The notes under the pieces are model-generated. The model had not been told where the DNA came from, did not search any database, and worked only from the letters and a program-made list of their open reading frames with translations. The translations under genes were made by a program, and so were the position numbers. A stretch of 7,501 nucleotides of DNA from Candidatus Poseidoniales archaeon (GTDB taxonomy: Archaea > Thermoplasmatota > Poseidoniia > Poseidoniales > Poseidoniaceae): contig QQSA01000043.1 of the NCBI GenBank assembly GCA_003602535.1, positions 1-7,501 on the forward strand, written 5' to 3'. Positions 1-6,192 of the stretch are shown here, piece after piece; within the stretch, counting starts at the first letter, position 1; every line of letters starts with the position of its first letter.

Positions 1-44
1 GCTACCAAGTCTGGATACCAGAATTGTATGTAGGCACACCCTGA
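1..44 (+). CDS. Possible 3' end of an upstream protein gene (partial)
   Basis: The third reading frame is open from the left edge to a TGA at 42-44. It would encode a short tail ending in WIPELYVGTP, which has the look of a real protein C-terminus. The stop lies 14 nt before the next ATG, the tight spacing expected within an operon. Only about 13 codons are visible, so no family can be named. The frame of the next gene is also open leftward to the edge, so the alternative is that the gene at 59 simply starts further left and no separate gene ends here. Confidence 0.35.
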   Translation, partial: YQVWIPELYVGTP

Positions 45-49
45 TTAAA

Positions 50-55
50 GGAAGG
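50..55 (+). promoter_or_regulatory. Shine-Dalgarno sequence for the gene at 59
   Basis: AAGGAAGG occupies 48-55, giving GGAAGG three bases before the ATG, or AAGGA six bases before it. The frame is open further upstream, so this purine-rich site is the main argument for starting at 59. Confidence 0.5.
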
Positions 56-58
56 AAT

Positions 59-382
59 ATGAAGGCTGAACATATTCCTCAATATGCCGCTTTAGATAAC
101 AGAGCAGACCCTGATTGGATTGAATGCAAAGGTTATGTCCACGTAGGTAATTCTCGTGAAAACTTGACTGCAGAAAATATGCCTTTCCACGAAGATATTC
201 TTGACTTTTCAAATGCTTTAGCGCCGCTAACTAACCGTAAATTACTGGATGATTCTCCCCCAAGTAGAGTTGCTTTAGTTGGCCGTGAAATCATACCGAT
301 TCCAATACCTGAAGCAACTATGCATTTCCCTGACGATCTAGGAATTGCTGAATCGATTAAACATCTGAAAATTATACAATGA
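59..382 (+). CDS. Small protein of unknown function next to a glycosyltransferase
   Basis: This 107-residue protein is not recognised. It is acidic to neutral, with no signal peptide, membrane segment, coiled coil or cysteine cluster. Visible points are a DPDWIECKGYVHVG stretch (about residues 18-31), a central acidic helical-looking part, and a proline-rich strand REIIPIPIPEATMHFPDD (about 76-93). ATG 59 is chosen because a purine-rich ribosome binding site precedes it. The frame is open to the left edge, so it could be the C-terminal part of a longer protein. Its TGA (380-382) is 9 nt before the TTG start of the glycosyltransferase, so the two are almost certainly co-transcribed. From that context it may serve the same polysaccharide or glycosylation pathway, but no activity can be read from the sequence. 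Confidence 0.6.
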   Translation: MKAEHIPQYAALDNRADPDWIECKGYVHVGNSRENLTAENMPFHEDILDFSNALAPLTNRKLLDDSPPSRVALVGREIIPIPIPEATMHFPDDLGIAESIKHLKIIQ

Positions 383-385
383 GGG
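381..385 (+). promoter_or_regulatory. Shine-Dalgarno sequence deciding the TTG start at 392
   Basis: GAGGG, overlapping the stop codon of the preceding gene, lies six bases before a TTG. It supports the non-ATG start and translational coupling with the upstream gene. Confidence 0.6.
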
Positions 386-391
386 TTTATC

Positions 392-1435
392 TTGCGTAAG
401 ATTTTGCTAGCTAGAGGTGGAGCACTTTCTCCATATTCTGGACTTGGCAGTACTCATTCTGCGTTATTAGATAGGCTGCAATTAGGAATTGTAGAAGGAT
501 ATGAACTTGGAGATGTTCATGAATATGATTTGAGTAAAAATCCTTTCAAACGGATATGGAGAAGATGGAAAAGTGGCCCTAGTAAGGTGAATTTGTTAGC
601 TAAAACACATGATTTAACTCATGTGACTGACCAGGAACAAGGTGGATTAATTCCTAAATCGGGAAAATCTGTAATTACTGTCCATGACTTATTTCATCTG
701 TTTCCTTCAACAAGGAAAGGTGTAGAAATTGGCGATAATAATCCGTCATTCATACGGAAAAAGGATTTGAAGAAAATCAAAAAAGGTTTGTCAAGAGCTG
801 ACCTTCTGATTTGTGTTTCAAAAGATACACAAGAAGAATGTGAAATGAGGTTTCCTGGCATCAAGACAGCATGGATTCCACATGCTATCAATCTACAAGA
901 TTACACTGTAGAAACCGAAAGACCCTCTTGGTTCAAAGATGGAATCAACCTGATTGTGATTGGAAGTGAAGAACCTCGGAAGAGACTAGAATTTGCTATC
1001 GAAGTTTGTAGTGGAATGAATGTCACACTTCACAAGATAGGTGCTGAATCATCTCAAGAATCCAAAAAGAAATTATGTAAATTGGCTACTGATTTGAACT
1101 GTAATCTAAATTGGGTTGGTCGCTTAGAACAAGAAGAAATGGTTGCTGCATTACAACATGCTGACGCATTGCTATTCCCATCTATTGCTGAAGGATTCGG
1201 ACTACCTCCCTTAGAGGCCTATGCAGCTGGTACCGTTGCTTTGGTAGCTGATGCTCCAGCGCATAATGAGATTCCACTAGAGCACCATATCTTGCCACAT
1301 GATGAGATAGAGATGTGGAGGACTGCAATTAATGAGTTACGTGATGAAACATCAGAAGTAAGAGAAAGGGCAGCTAATTTCTCTGTGGAAAAATGGACTC
1401 AAAGACTACAAGAAGCATATGACTCCATATTTTGA
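392..1435 (+). CDS. GT4-family (GT-B fold) glycosyltransferase
   Basis: This 347-residue protein probably transfers a sugar from an activated donor, such as a nucleotide-sugar, to a growing glycan on the cytoplasmic side of the membrane. The N-terminal Rossmann-like half has SVITVHDLFHLFP (about 93-105; His98-Asp99), as in mannosyltransferase B-like GT4 enzymes, then ADLLICVSKDT (136-146), the usual step before the linker. The C-terminal half opens with a donor-binding strand IVIGSEEPRKRLEFAIEV (188-205; Arg196 and Lys197 likely contact the donor phosphates). It ends in the hallmark segment LLFPSIAEGFGLPPLEAYAAG (260-280), whose EX7E pair is Glu267 and Glu275. Length is normal for the family. 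The start is TTG, backed by GAGGG six bases upstream and by MRKILLARGG, a typical first strand. Sugar and acceptor specificity cannot be told. The tight link to the small gene upstream suggests a surface-glycan cluster continuing to the left. Confidence 0.9.
   Translation: MRKILLARGGALSPYSGLGSTHSALLDRLQLGIVEGYELGDVHEYDLSKNPFKRIWRRWKSGPSKVNLLAKTHDLTHVTDQEQGGLIPKSGKSVITVHDLFHLFPSTRKGVEIGDNNPSFIRKKDLKKIKKGLSRADLLICVSKDTQEECEMRFPGIKTAWIPHAINLQDYTVETERPSWFKDGINLIVIGSEEPRKRLEFAIEVCSGMNVTLHKIGAESSQESKKKLCKLATDLNCNLNWVGRLEQEEMVAALQHADALLFPSIAEGFGLPPLEAYAAGTVALVADAPAHNEIPLEHHILPHDEIEMWRTAINELRDETSEVRERAANFSVEKWTQRLQEAYDSIF
1427..1434 (+). promoter_or_regulatory. Candidate TATA box for the beta-oxidation gene
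   Basis: ATATTTTG overlaps the stop codon of the glycosyltransferase. Transcription would begin near 1457-1460, leaving a short leader that contains the GAGGTG ribosome binding site. AT-rich octamers are common here, so read-through from the glycosyltransferase is an equal possibility. Confidence 0.28.
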
Positions 1436-1462
1436 ATTGTACGACTTGCCGTTTAGTTCATT

Positions 1463-1468
1463 GAGGTG
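1463..1468 (+). promoter_or_regulatory. Shine-Dalgarno sequence deciding the GTG start at 1475
   Basis: GAGGTG lies six bases before the GTG at 1475. A GTG at 1466 in the same frame sits inside this motif and so would have no ribosome binding site of its own. An ATG at 1487 is the other in-frame option. Confidence 0.6.
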
Positions 1469-1474
1469 TTTATT

Positions 1475-3544
1475 GTGGCAGTCGATATGCAGCCAGTACA
1501 GAGAGTGGCAATTATCGGCGCAGGAAACATGGGATCTGGAATCGCACAGAAAACCGCTCAAGAAGAATTCGATGTCCAAATGGTGGACAGAGAAGCACAA
1601 TGGGTCGAACGTGGTCAATCAATTATTGCAAACTTTCTTTCTGAAGCTGTTGAAAGAAGAATCTTTTCACCGCAGCAAGTTGAAGATATTCAAGGGCGAA
1701 TAACCGGAGTGATCGGCACGGAGAATACATCTCCTGATACCGATCTAGTAATCGAAGCTGTATTCGAAGACTTTGACATAAAAACCGCAGTTTTCAATAC
1801 ATTGGATGAAGTATGTGGAGACAATACAATACTAGCATCGAATACTTCTTCACTTTCAGTAAATGAATTATCGGCTGCATCTGGAAGACCTGATCGATTC
1901 GTGGGTTTACATTTCTTCTATCATCCTGCAAAAAATCGTTTGGTAGAAGTTATTCCAGGAGAAGAAACATCTCCAGAAACAATTGCAAGAACTGTACAGT
2001 ATTGTCGTGGACTTGGAAAAGTTGTGATTCTTTGCAAAGACCGCCCTGGCTTCGTTGTTAACAGATTCTTCGTTCCTTGGCTAAACGAGGCATGTCTATT
2101 ATTGCAAGAAGGCATTGCAAGCGCTGCTGCTATCGATGCTGTTGCAATGAAAGCATTTCGAATTGGAATGGGTCCTTTCGCCTTGATGAATCTGACTGGC
2201 CCTCCTATTGCCTTACATTCAACTGATTATTTGGCAGAACAACTTGAGACTCCAAGATATGTTGGTGCAGAAAACCTACGAGAAATGGTTGAAGCAGGAG
2301 AGCAATGGGAGATTGGAGACGATGTAGATTGCAGCGAAGAAGCTGCTGAAACTATACGGATCAGACTTCTTGGCCAAGTATTTGCGGTCGCAGGCCAAAT
2401 CGTCGATGAAGAGATTTGTTCGTTAGAAGATGTTGATCGTGGGGCGAAGGTTGGTCTTCGATGGGCAAGAGGTCCTTTCGAGTTAGCTAATCGTCTAGGA
2501 ATTAGTGAAGCAAAATCAATGGCTGAAGATTATTGTGAATTAGCAAACTTCCCAGTTCCTAATGTTTGGAAAAGAGACGAGTCTTTCGAATTCAGTTATG
2601 TTGACTTAGATGTTGAAAACGGAATTGCTACTGTTACAATTAACAGACCTGAGGCAATGAATGCATTGAATGAAACTGTAGTCAATCAATTGGGGACTGC
2701 ATTAGACAGAGCAAATTCCGATGACAGTGTCAGAACAATCGTTCTCGAAGGAGCAGGCAAAGCTTTCGTAGCCGGTGCTGATGTGAAATTCTTTGTCGAC
2801 AAAATTCGGGCTGATTCATTCCCTGACATTTACGAATTCACAGCTAATGGCCATACTGTTCAAAATAAATTAGAATCTTCCACCAAGACCACTATTGCTC
2901 TTACCACAGGACTTGCATTAGGCGGTGGTTTAGAACTCGCATTATCTTGCGACTATAGAATTGGGACTCGAAAAACTCAATTTAGATTCCCAGAAACTAG
3001 TATCGGAATTTTCCCTGGTTTAGGAGGCACTCAACGTCCTGCTAGAATATGTGGGATACCTGCAGCGAGATGGGCTGTTTTAGCAGGCAACTTCATGGAT
3101 TCTCAAACTGCGGCAGACCTAGGGTTAGTAACTAATCTAGTAGACATAGCAGAAGTAGACGCCACTATTCAGTCTCTTGATTCAAGTGGCAAACCAGAAA
3201 ACAAGTATCCTGGAAAACCAGCCAATCTTGATTCCAAGGTGGTACAGTTTGCAAATTCATTTTACAGTGATGAGAATGTTGCAGATATTCTGAGCGGAAA
3301 CTGTCCGGTTGGGTTTGATCTAGATGACAAGATTGTTTCTCGACAAATGAAGTCTCTTTCACGCACGGCACCTATTGCTCTATCACTTGCAAATAACTTG
3401 ATCAATGCAGCAGGTTCAACTAGCTTGGAAGATGGATTAAATCAAGAATTAGGTAATCTTGAAACGATATTCTCGACTGATGATGCATTAGAAGGATTGA
3501 GTGCGCTAATAGAAGGTAGAAAACCTACATATCAAAACTCTTGA
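1475..3544 (+). CDS. Bifunctional 3-hydroxyacyl-CoA dehydrogenase / enoyl-CoA hydratase
   Basis: This 689-residue cytoplasmic enzyme covers two central beta-oxidation steps: hydration of trans-2-enoyl-CoA, then NAD-dependent oxidation of (S)-3-hydroxyacyl-CoA. The N-terminal Rossmann domain begins VAIIGAGNMGSGIA (11-24). Ser122-Asn123 and the catalytic His146 (HFFYHPAKNRLVEV) with Glu158 follow, and Asn196 lies in GFVVNRFFVPWLNEA. Two dehydrogenase C-terminal repeats run to about 365, the second with AKVGLRWARGPFEL. The crotonase domain runs from about 374 to 560, with oxyanion-hole segments GKAFVAGADV (428-437) and GLALGGGLELALSCDYR. Both hydratase glutamates are present (Glu487 and Glu507 in RFPETSIGIFPGLGGTQR). 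A helical tail follows. Dehydrogenase-first order is the archaeal arrangement; bacterial FadB is the reverse. Related archaeal fusions act as crotonyl-CoA hydratase/3-hydroxybutyryl-CoA dehydrogenase in carbon fixation, so chain-length preference is open. No thiolase or acyl-CoA dehydrogenase is adjacent. GTG 1475 is chosen for its ribosome binding site. Confidence 0.95.
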   Translation: MAVDMQPVQRVAIIGAGNMGSGIAQKTAQEEFDVQMVDREAQWVERGQSIIANFLSEAVERRIFSPQQVEDIQGRITGVIGTENTSPDTDLVIEAVFEDFDIKTAVFNTLDEVCGDNTILASNTSSLSVNELSAASGRPDRFVGLHFFYHPAKNRLVEVIPGEETSPETIARTVQYCRGLGKVVILCKDRPGFVVNRFFVPWLNEACLLLQEGIASAAAIDAVAMKAFRIGMGPFALMNLTGPPIALHSTDYLAEQLETPRYVGAENLREMVEAGEQWEIGDDVDCSEEAAETIRIRLLGQVFAVAGQIVDEEICSLEDVDRGAKVGLRWARGPFELANRLGISEAKSMAEDYCELANFPVPNVWKRDESFEFSYVDLDVENGIATVTINRPEAMNALNETVVNQLGTALDRANSDDSVRTIVLEGAGKAFVAGADVKFFVDKIRADSFPDIYEFTANGHTVQNKLESSTKTTIALTTGLALGGGLELALSCDYRIGTRKTQFRFPETSIGIFPGLGGTQRPARICGIPAARWAVLAGNFMDSQTAADLGLVTNLVDIAEVDATIQSLDSSGKPENKYPGKPANLDSKVVQFANSFYSDENVADILSGNCPVGFDLDDKIVSRQMKSLSRTAPIALSLANNLINAAGSTSLEDGLNQELGNLETIFSTDDALEGLSALIEGRKPTYQNS

Positions 3545-3565
3545 TGGTGTTTCTGTTACACTATG

Positions 3566-3573
3566 TTTTATTT
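3566..3573 (+). promoter_or_regulatory. TATA-like box for a leaderless HxlR regulator transcript
   Basis: TTTTATTT is centred about 26 bases before the A of the ATG at 3595, the distance expected between an archaeal TATA box and the transcription start. There is no ribosome binding site before 3595, so transcription and translation probably start at the same base. The purine-rich element normally just upstream of the box is not obvious. Confidence 0.45.
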
Positions 3574-3594
3574 CGGACACCTCTTACCCAGTAT

Positions 3595-4050
3595 ATGCCC
3601 GAGCCACCACTAACTCTTCCTAAACTAGTTCTTGAAGATGTAGAAACGCATGTTGCGGATACAATTTCTAATGGTACGCATATTCGAAGTGTATTGGCCA
3701 AGCACTCCACCAATGGTCCTTGGAATACAGAATGGGAAGTTGAAGCTGCTGTGGAAGCATTGCATGTTTTCGGAAGCAGATGGACTATCGAAATTTTATC
3801 CACACTATACATTGCTGGTCCAAGAAGATTCAACCAATTGAAAAATTTACTCTCAGGAATATCTAGTCGTACTCTATCCGATAAGTTACGATTTTTGGTT
3901 GAAGAAAATTTAGTGATTAGACAAGTTGATGATGGGCCTCCTGTAAGGGTGGACTACATTCTTTCCGAACATGGAGTTACATGTGGAAGATTGCTATCAC
4001 CACTAGTTGCACATCTAAAAATTTGTAACGGATCATTGAAGTCTAATTAG
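3595..4050 (+). CDS. HxlR-family winged-helix transcriptional regulator
   Basis: This 151-residue DNA-binding protein has a single winged helix-turn-helix of the HxlR/MarR-like type, at about residues 52-139. The family signature is clear: GSRWTIEILSTLYIAGPRRFNQL (60-82), then GISSRTLSDKLRFLVEENLVIR (88-109) as recognition helix and wing base, then VRVDYILSEHG (117-127). Many HxlR proteins carry a sensing cysteine near the N-terminus; here a 50-residue extension without one precedes the domain, and the only cysteines are near the C-terminus (CGRLL, ICNG). The frame is open back to 3541, which overlaps the stop of the oxidation gene. ATG 3595 is preferred because a TATA-like box lies about 26 bases upstream and the extra 18 residues (hydrophobic, MVFLLHYVLFR) are unlike the family. 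Its position right after the beta-oxidation gene allows control of that gene or of itself, but no operator is visible. Confidence 0.85.
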   Translation: MPEPPLTLPKLVLEDVETHVADTISNGTHIRSVLAKHSTNGPWNTEWEVEAAVEALHVFGSRWTIEILSTLYIAGPRRFNQLKNLLSGISSRTLSDKLRFLVEENLVIRQVDDGPPVRVDYILSEHGVTCGRLLSPLVAHLKICNGSLKSN

Positions 4051-4101
4051 ATGATTCAACTAACCGAATCCATTACATGTGATTAGTGCTGAAAAATAAT
4101 C

Positions 4102-4749
4102 ATGGCGCTACTAAAGCAGTGGATATCTCAGCGCCCATGGCTCGCAGCAGGTATTGCTGGAGCTACCGGAGGATTGGTAGGTCTTGGCTCCAGTCTTTCT
4201 GCTCTAGCGTTCGCTCGTGGCGGAGTAAAATCCAAGATTAGCGATTATGAACATCCACTAAGAACTCGAATTATTCGAACCTTAGAAAAGAGCCCTGGCC
4301 TCTGTTACCGGGAACTCCAATCTAATTTATCAGCTGCAAATGGTACTCTAAGACATCACCTTGATGTATTGACAAGCAGAAAAGCAATAACCATAATTTC
4401 AGTAAATGGCCGTACCTGCTATTTTGCAGGTGCACCTTCTCAAGTAGAAGTGCTAAGAGGAATGAATGTTGGTGAGAACGAAGCTGCTAGAAAGATGCCA
4501 ATAGGATTGTCACTTGTTCAGAGAACTATTATCGATGAAATAAAAGCAAACGGGATACCTCGTTCACAAGCATCCCTAGCCAGAAGAATTGGGCGCTCTA
4601 GAGCAACTGTTCATTCTGCTGTGAAAGTATTACGTCGTCGAGGAATAATGAGAGAAGATCGTCTGGAGATGGCGCCTCACCTTATTGATTCAGAAGATTG
4701 GGATTCTTCAAGACCAATTGATTACGAGTGGTCCGACGAAAGACGTTGA
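4102..4749 (+). CDS. Membrane-anchored protein with two winged-helix domains
   Basis: This 215-residue protein is probably a transcription regulator tethered to the membrane. One hydrophobic, glycine/alanine-rich helix (about residues 13-38) follows a short basic start (LLKQWISQRP) and precedes a basic stretch (RGGVKSK), so the rest is likely cytoplasmic. The first winged helix (about 48-110) looks ArsR-like: HPLRTRIIRTLEKSPGLCYRELQ, recognition helix AANGTLRHHLDVLTSR, wing ITIISVNGRTCYFAG. The second (about 134-190) has LVQRTIIDEIKANG, QASLARRIGRSRATVHSAVKVLRRRGIM. The tail is acidic (DSEDWDSS...). No ligand-binding domain or cysteine pair is visible, so the signal is unknown. The ATG has no ribosome binding site; an AT-rich GAAAAATAAT lies directly before it and only a weak ATTACATG sits at TATA distance. 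The N-terminal helix could instead be a signal anchor, but the DNA-binding domains argue for a cytoplasmic C-terminus. Confidence 0.78.
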   Translation: MALLKQWISQRPWLAAGIAGATGGLVGLGSSLSALAFARGGVKSKISDYEHPLRTRIIRTLEKSPGLCYRELQSNLSAANGTLRHHLDVLTSRKAITIISVNGRTCYFAGAPSQVEVLRGMNVGENEAARKMPIGLSLVQRTIIDEIKANGIPRSQASLARRIGRSRATVHSAVKVLRRRGIMREDRLEMAPHLIDSEDWDSSRPIDYEWSDERR

Positions 4750-4818
4750 TTCATTAATCGTCTCTCAAGCGACGTTTGTTGCGCATTGTTCAAGACCTCT
4801 CGTCATTCGGTTAGTAAC

Positions 4819-5916
4819 ATGTTTGACTTGCGGCTCGATGAAATACCCTTACCTGCAAGTAAGAAAAACCGAGACAATCTAATTTCTTGGATTATTGACA
4901 CTTTATGCCTCCATCGGCGAAGAGGTGAAAATGCTGCTGATGATGGTACTTATTCACCAATCCACAGAATCTTGGCTGAACATCTATTTCAGGACCCCAG
5001 TAGAGGATATGAAACTAGAGATTTAGCGAATGACTTGGGACTTACTCCTGCAGCCATACATCATCACTTTGCCAGACTTGTTTCAGCAGGATTGGTTTCA
5101 ACATCATCCGGTAAGGGATGGCGATCTTACTACCTGGTAGGAGGTTCAATCACCAAAGCGATTGCAAGTATGAAAGTACGAGCAAACCTGATTCATTCTC
5201 AACGATTGGAATTGATTGATCAAATCTGGAACCGTGGTAAGAAAGTGGCTATGGCGATAGAATTGCCACCTGATGGAAAACCAAGTGCACTTCTTCGGAT
5301 AAAAGAATGGGGGCCTCTAGAAGAAGGTGAAAGTGAGCTCTCAAGATTCATGGCAGACATGGGACTATTGGGAGAAAGACCAGGAAAAGAAATCGCTGCC
5401 GAATCTTTGTCAGTCAATATTTTCCAAATGTTACTAAATTCAGGCCCACCAATTTCAATCGATGAAGCAGCCAAAGAATTGGATGGTCCTAAACCTCGTG
5501 TGGGAAGAATTCTCGAGCGTTTCAGGGCTACTGGGATGATAGAAAGAGTTGCTAGAACCGATAGATTATCTACATCAATTTGGTCTGCAATGACGACACA
5601 ATACATGCGTAGAGGTGAAGACTGGCTCCTAAAAAAAGGTGGCTTTGAGCGCCTTTCCGTACCCAATTCATTACTAAAAAATCTCAAGAAAGGTACGTGT
5701 AAGCCTGAAACAATTAAGCGCGCTTTGAAACAAATGGATGCTAAAGATCAGATGCTTCTACTAAATTTACTCGGAGGAAGGCTACCTTTGGGCCATAGAT
5801 TAGTTGGAATGGATGTATCAATGATGAAACAGAAATCAATGGATGACCTAAATAGAATAATCCGTAGAATCGAAAAAATTGGCCAATTGTTGGAAAATCA
5901 TTCTGACGTAGAATAA
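4819..5916 (+). CDS. Protein with two winged-helix domains and a helical C-terminus, putative regulator
   Basis: This 365-residue cytoplasmic protein has no membrane segment. An N-terminal helix (about 18-33) leads to a first ArsR-like winged helix (about 48-108: IHRILAEHLFQD, TRDLANDLGLTPAAIHHHFARLVSAGLVST, wing GKGWRSYYLVGG). A mixed segment of about 90 residues follows, then a second winged helix (about 197-255: SVNIFQMLLNSGPPISIDEAAKELDGPKPRVGRILERFRATGMIER). The C-terminal third is helical and basic (KKGTCKPETIKRALKQMD; ending with DDLNRIIRRIEKIGQLLE, a probable coiled coil for dimerisation). It shares the two-winged-helix plan with the gene just upstream but lacks the membrane helix and is longer. 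The frame is open back to a TTG at 4786. ATG 4819 is preferred as the first standard start, though neither has a ribosome binding site or a TATA box at leaderless distance. A transcription-factor role is inferred from the domains; ligand and targets are unknown. Confidence 0.7.
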   Translation: MFDLRLDEIPLPASKKNRDNLISWIIDTLCLHRRRGENAADDGTYSPIHRILAEHLFQDPSRGYETRDLANDLGLTPAAIHHHFARLVSAGLVSTSSGKGWRSYYLVGGSITKAIASMKVRANLIHSQRLELIDQIWNRGKKVAMAIELPPDGKPSALLRIKEWGPLEEGESELSRFMADMGLLGERPGKEIAAESLSVNIFQMLLNSGPPISIDEAAKELDGPKPRVGRILERFRATGMIERVARTDRLSTSIWSAMTTQYMRRGEDWLLKKGGFERLSVPNSLLKNLKKGTCKPETIKRALKQMDAKDQMLLLNLLGGRLPLGHRLVGMDVSMMKQKSMDDLNRIIRRIEKIGQLLENHSDVE

Positions 5917-5923
5917 TATTTTA
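5915..5923 (+). promoter_or_regulatory. TATA-like box for the zinc-ribbon gene
   Basis: AATATTTTA is centred about 29 bases before the ATG at 5948 and overlaps the TAA stop of the preceding gene. There is no ribosome binding site before that ATG, so a leaderless or near-leaderless transcript is likely. Confidence 0.42.
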
Positions 5924-5947
5924 GGACTGCAAAATTAGTTGTTTACT

Positions 5948-6169
5948 ATGAAGACCTCTGGTGTTTGCCCTAAATGTTCATCCACTAACATCAAAGAAAA
6001 CACCATGGGGGGCATGGGTAATATGTTCGCAGGTCGGATTTATCGTTGTATGGACTGCGGCTTTTCTGAAATTTGGCAAACGAAATCTGATGAACGTTCA
6101 ATACTACTATTGTATCTGCTAATTTTATTGTTACCATTTTGTGGCTTATTGTATTTGATGTATTTTTGA
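5948..6169 (+). CDS. Small zinc-ribbon protein with a C-terminal membrane helix
   Basis: This 73-residue protein has two CxxC knuckles, CPKC (Cys7, Cys10) and CMDC (Cys34, Cys37), 23 residues apart. That is the pattern of a one-zinc ribbon, with a glycine/methionine-rich loop between them (MGGMGNMF). A short charged linker (QTKSDERS) leads to a single strongly hydrophobic segment (about 52-73: LLLYLLILLLPFCGLLYLMYF) that ends the protein, so it is probably tail-anchored with the ribbon in the cytoplasm. The family is not named with confidence; similar ribbon-plus-helix proteins are common in archaea and mostly uncharacterised. ATG 5948 is chosen over an in-frame TTG at 5939 because of the upstream TATA-like box. 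The gene follows three winged-helix genes on the same strand and converges with the scramblase gene. A role as an adaptor or nucleic-acid/protein-binding membrane factor is only a guess. Confidence 0.72.
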   Translation: MKTSGVCPKCSSTNIKENTMGGMGNMFAGRIYRCMDCGFSEIWQTKSDERSILLLYLLILLLPFCGLLYLMYF

Positions 6170-6192
6170 GATAGTCAATAAAACAACAACTA
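6160..6192. terminator. Compact convergent 3' ends, possible T-rich terminators
   Basis: The plus-strand zinc-ribbon gene and the minus-strand scramblase gene end only 20 bases apart. Read on the plus strand there is a T5 run at the stop of the zinc-ribbon gene (6163-6167). Read on the minus strand the spacer gives TTGTTGTTTTATTG. Short U-runs of this kind can end archaeal transcription without a hairpin. No stem-loop is seen, and the runs are short, so this is a weak call. Confidence 0.25.

Noticed and set aside
1419..1703. 94-codon plus-strand frame across the start of the beta-oxidation gene
   Set aside because: It overlaps the GAGNMGSG nucleotide-binding region in another frame, and its product is low in recognisable structure.
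3541..3594. 18-residue N-terminal extension of the HxlR regulator starting at a TTG/ATG overlapping the previous stop
   Set aside because: It has no ribosome binding site and unusual hydrophobic residues, and it covers a TATA-like box correctly spaced for a leaderless start at 3595.
3561..3833. 90-codon minus-strand open frame over the HxlR gene
   Set aside because: It is antisense to a gene with a clear family signature, and its product shows no domain.
4081..4101. AT-rich GAAAAATAAT before the membrane-anchored regulator as a TATA box
   Set aside because: It lies directly against the start codon, too close for an archaeal promoter box, and only a weak match exists at the right distance.
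5220..5687. 155-codon open frame on the minus strand
   Set aside because: It lies wholly inside the second double-winged-helix gene, which has recognisable domains across the same bases. The antisense translation is serine/proline-rich with no family pattern.
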